In this document: positions 5,468-5,841 of the stretch, one piece after another | Position numbering within the stretch: position 1 is the stretch's first letter | How the letters are laid out: each line of letters starts with the position of its first letter | DNA from: Candidatus Hodarchaeota archaeon | Lineage (GTDB): Archaea; Asgardarchaeota; Heimdallarchaeia; Hodarchaeales; Hodarchaeaceae | Reading direction: 5' to 3' | Assembly (NCBI GenBank): GCA_016840305.1 | Contig: JAEOSP010000274.1 | Span: forward strand, 1 to 5,841 | DNA: 5,841 nt | Notes under the pieces: generated by a model | What the model was told of the DNA's origin: nothing | What the model saw: the letters and a program-made list of their open reading frames with translations, nothing else | The model's database searches: none | Program-made: the position numbers and the translations under genes

Positions 5468-5703
5468 TTACAGTTTGAATATTTCATAGAACTTCATATT
5501 TATTTTTTCAGCTGGACTAATCCCTTGAGATATATCCTCAAGGTCCCTCTTGTCCAGTACAACAATTTGACGATTTAATTTTCGGGCATCTCTAATAACT
5601 CCCTTGGCATCTTTTCTTTCATTCCTACCCGTTATTCCATTTATTGCTATCAATATTCGGAACGTGATCTCCTGCATTTTTCCATCGAAATTACGAACCT
5701 CCG
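5468..5703 (-). pseudogene. C-terminal fragment of a restriction-endonuclease-like (Mrr-type?) protein
   Basis: On the minus strand the frame from about 5703 to TAA at 5468-5470 reads FDGKMQEITFRILIAINGITG, a charged stretch, IRDARKLNRQIVVLDKRDL, ISPAEKI and a final helix. This pattern of beta strand, glycine turn, helix, beta strand (VVLD) and C-terminal helix resembles the ends of Mrr-like restriction proteins, where the catalytic D/E/K residues lie further upstream. Here those are missing. Going upstream the frame stays open to a Met at 5770, but that part runs through a (GC)5 tract and antisense to a recombinase gene, so it is not native sequence. The gene has therefore lost its 5' part at the tract. 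The family assignment is by general resemblance only. Confidence 0.45.
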
Positions 5704-5705
5704 AA

Positions 5706-5715
5706 GCGCGCGCGC
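5706..5715. repeat. (GC)5 tract at a junction between two truncated genes
   Basis: GCGCGCGCGC is a perfect 10-bp alternating palindrome. To its left is AT-rich DNA with a 5'-truncated minus-strand gene; to its right is DNA of about 54% GC (69 of 128 bases counted for 5714-5841) with a 5'-truncated plus-strand gene. It marks a recombination, deletion or assembly seam. Confidence 0.75.
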
Positions 5716-5716
5716 C

Positions 5717-5841
5717 AGGGTGAACGATCCGGCTTTCAATGACACTCTCGTCGAATACTGGATGGGCCATTCACTGGGTAAAGTTAAGGGAGCCTACTTC
5801 ATTCCGCCGGTCGAGGATCAAGTCCGCCTCTACAAGCTAGC
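5717..5841 (+). pseudogene. Tyrosine recombinase (integrase) C-terminal part, 5' part missing, continues past window edge
   Basis: The plus frame reads VNDPAFNDTLVEYWMGHS, then LGKVKGAYFIPPVEDQ and a helix to the edge (LYK). This is the C-terminal end of a tyrosine recombinase catalytic domain: the box-II histidine in MGHS (codon 5768-5770) and the nucleophilic tyrosine in AYF (codon 5795-5797), followed by the usual proline and terminal helix. The wording resembles archaeal integrases. The N-terminal domain, the first catalytic arginine and the H-x-x-R motif are missing because the frame begins at the (GC)5 tract. It is either a remnant or the 3' half of an integrase split by element insertion, as occurs for archaeal SSV-type elements. 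Its base composition is much richer in GC than the rest of the window. Confidence 0.65.
5836..5841. repeat. GCTAGC at the right window edge
   Basis: GCTAGC closes the window inside the recombinase reading frame. A longer TAGC tract may continue outside, but this cannot be seen. Confidence 0.4.

Noticed and set aside
5468..5770. Complete 100-residue minus-strand protein starting at 5770
   Set aside because: The first 20 or so codons are antisense to the tyrosine recombinase sequence and run through the (GC)5 tract, so only the part left of about 5703 is native and the Met is accidental.

Overview
The window is 5.8 kb of AT-rich DNA carrying defence-type genes: restriction-modification, HEPN and stand-alone nuclease genes, ending in a fragment of a tyrosine recombinase. 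The host is more likely an archaeon than a bacterium, with moderate to low confidence. The signs are a TATA-like box about 26 bp upstream of the methylase ATG (the spacing of an archaeal leaderless promoter), TTG starts on two small nuclease genes, no bacterial -35/-10 pairs that I could see, and a recombinase tail resembling archaeal integrases. A low-GC island in a Nitrososphaerota-like host would fit, but this is inference.

Layout. Positions 1-1964 (minus) hold a large restriction-methyltransferase of the type IIG / Eco57I kind, cut by the window edge. Positions 1965-2121 hold its promoter and a short zinc-finger-like reading remnant. Two HEPN-domain genes follow, convergent and 10 bp apart (2122-2844 plus, 2855-3418 minus). 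Next is an unrecognised 150-residue gene (3567-4019). Two small PD-(D/E)XK nuclease genes follow (4250-4777 and 4940-5266), each preceded by a similar leader with a related micro-ORF. The right end is decayed: a helix-turn-helix fragment (5287-5430), the C-terminal fragment of a restriction-endonuclease-like gene (minus, 5468 to about 5703), and the C-terminal part of a tyrosine recombinase (plus, about 5717 to the edge) in clearly GC-richer DNA.

The most unusual property is at the boundaries. From 2092 onward nearly every coding segment, whole or broken and in either orientation, is delimited by a short palindromic tract: either a TAGC-period tract (seven TAGCTAG sites, none inside a full-length gene) or an alternating CG tract (8-10 bp, in DNA of roughly 35% GC). 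The window therefore reads like a series of one-gene cassettes joined at low-complexity palindromic seams. That could reflect an undescribed way of accreting defence genes, excision footprints, shared regulatory palindromes, or an assembly or synthetic artefact.

Functionally, the intact genes are plausible parts of separate anti-phage modules: a modifying and cutting enzyme, HEPN RNases and DNA nucleases. They look less like one pathway, since strands alternate and the gaps between genes are mostly 100-230 bp.
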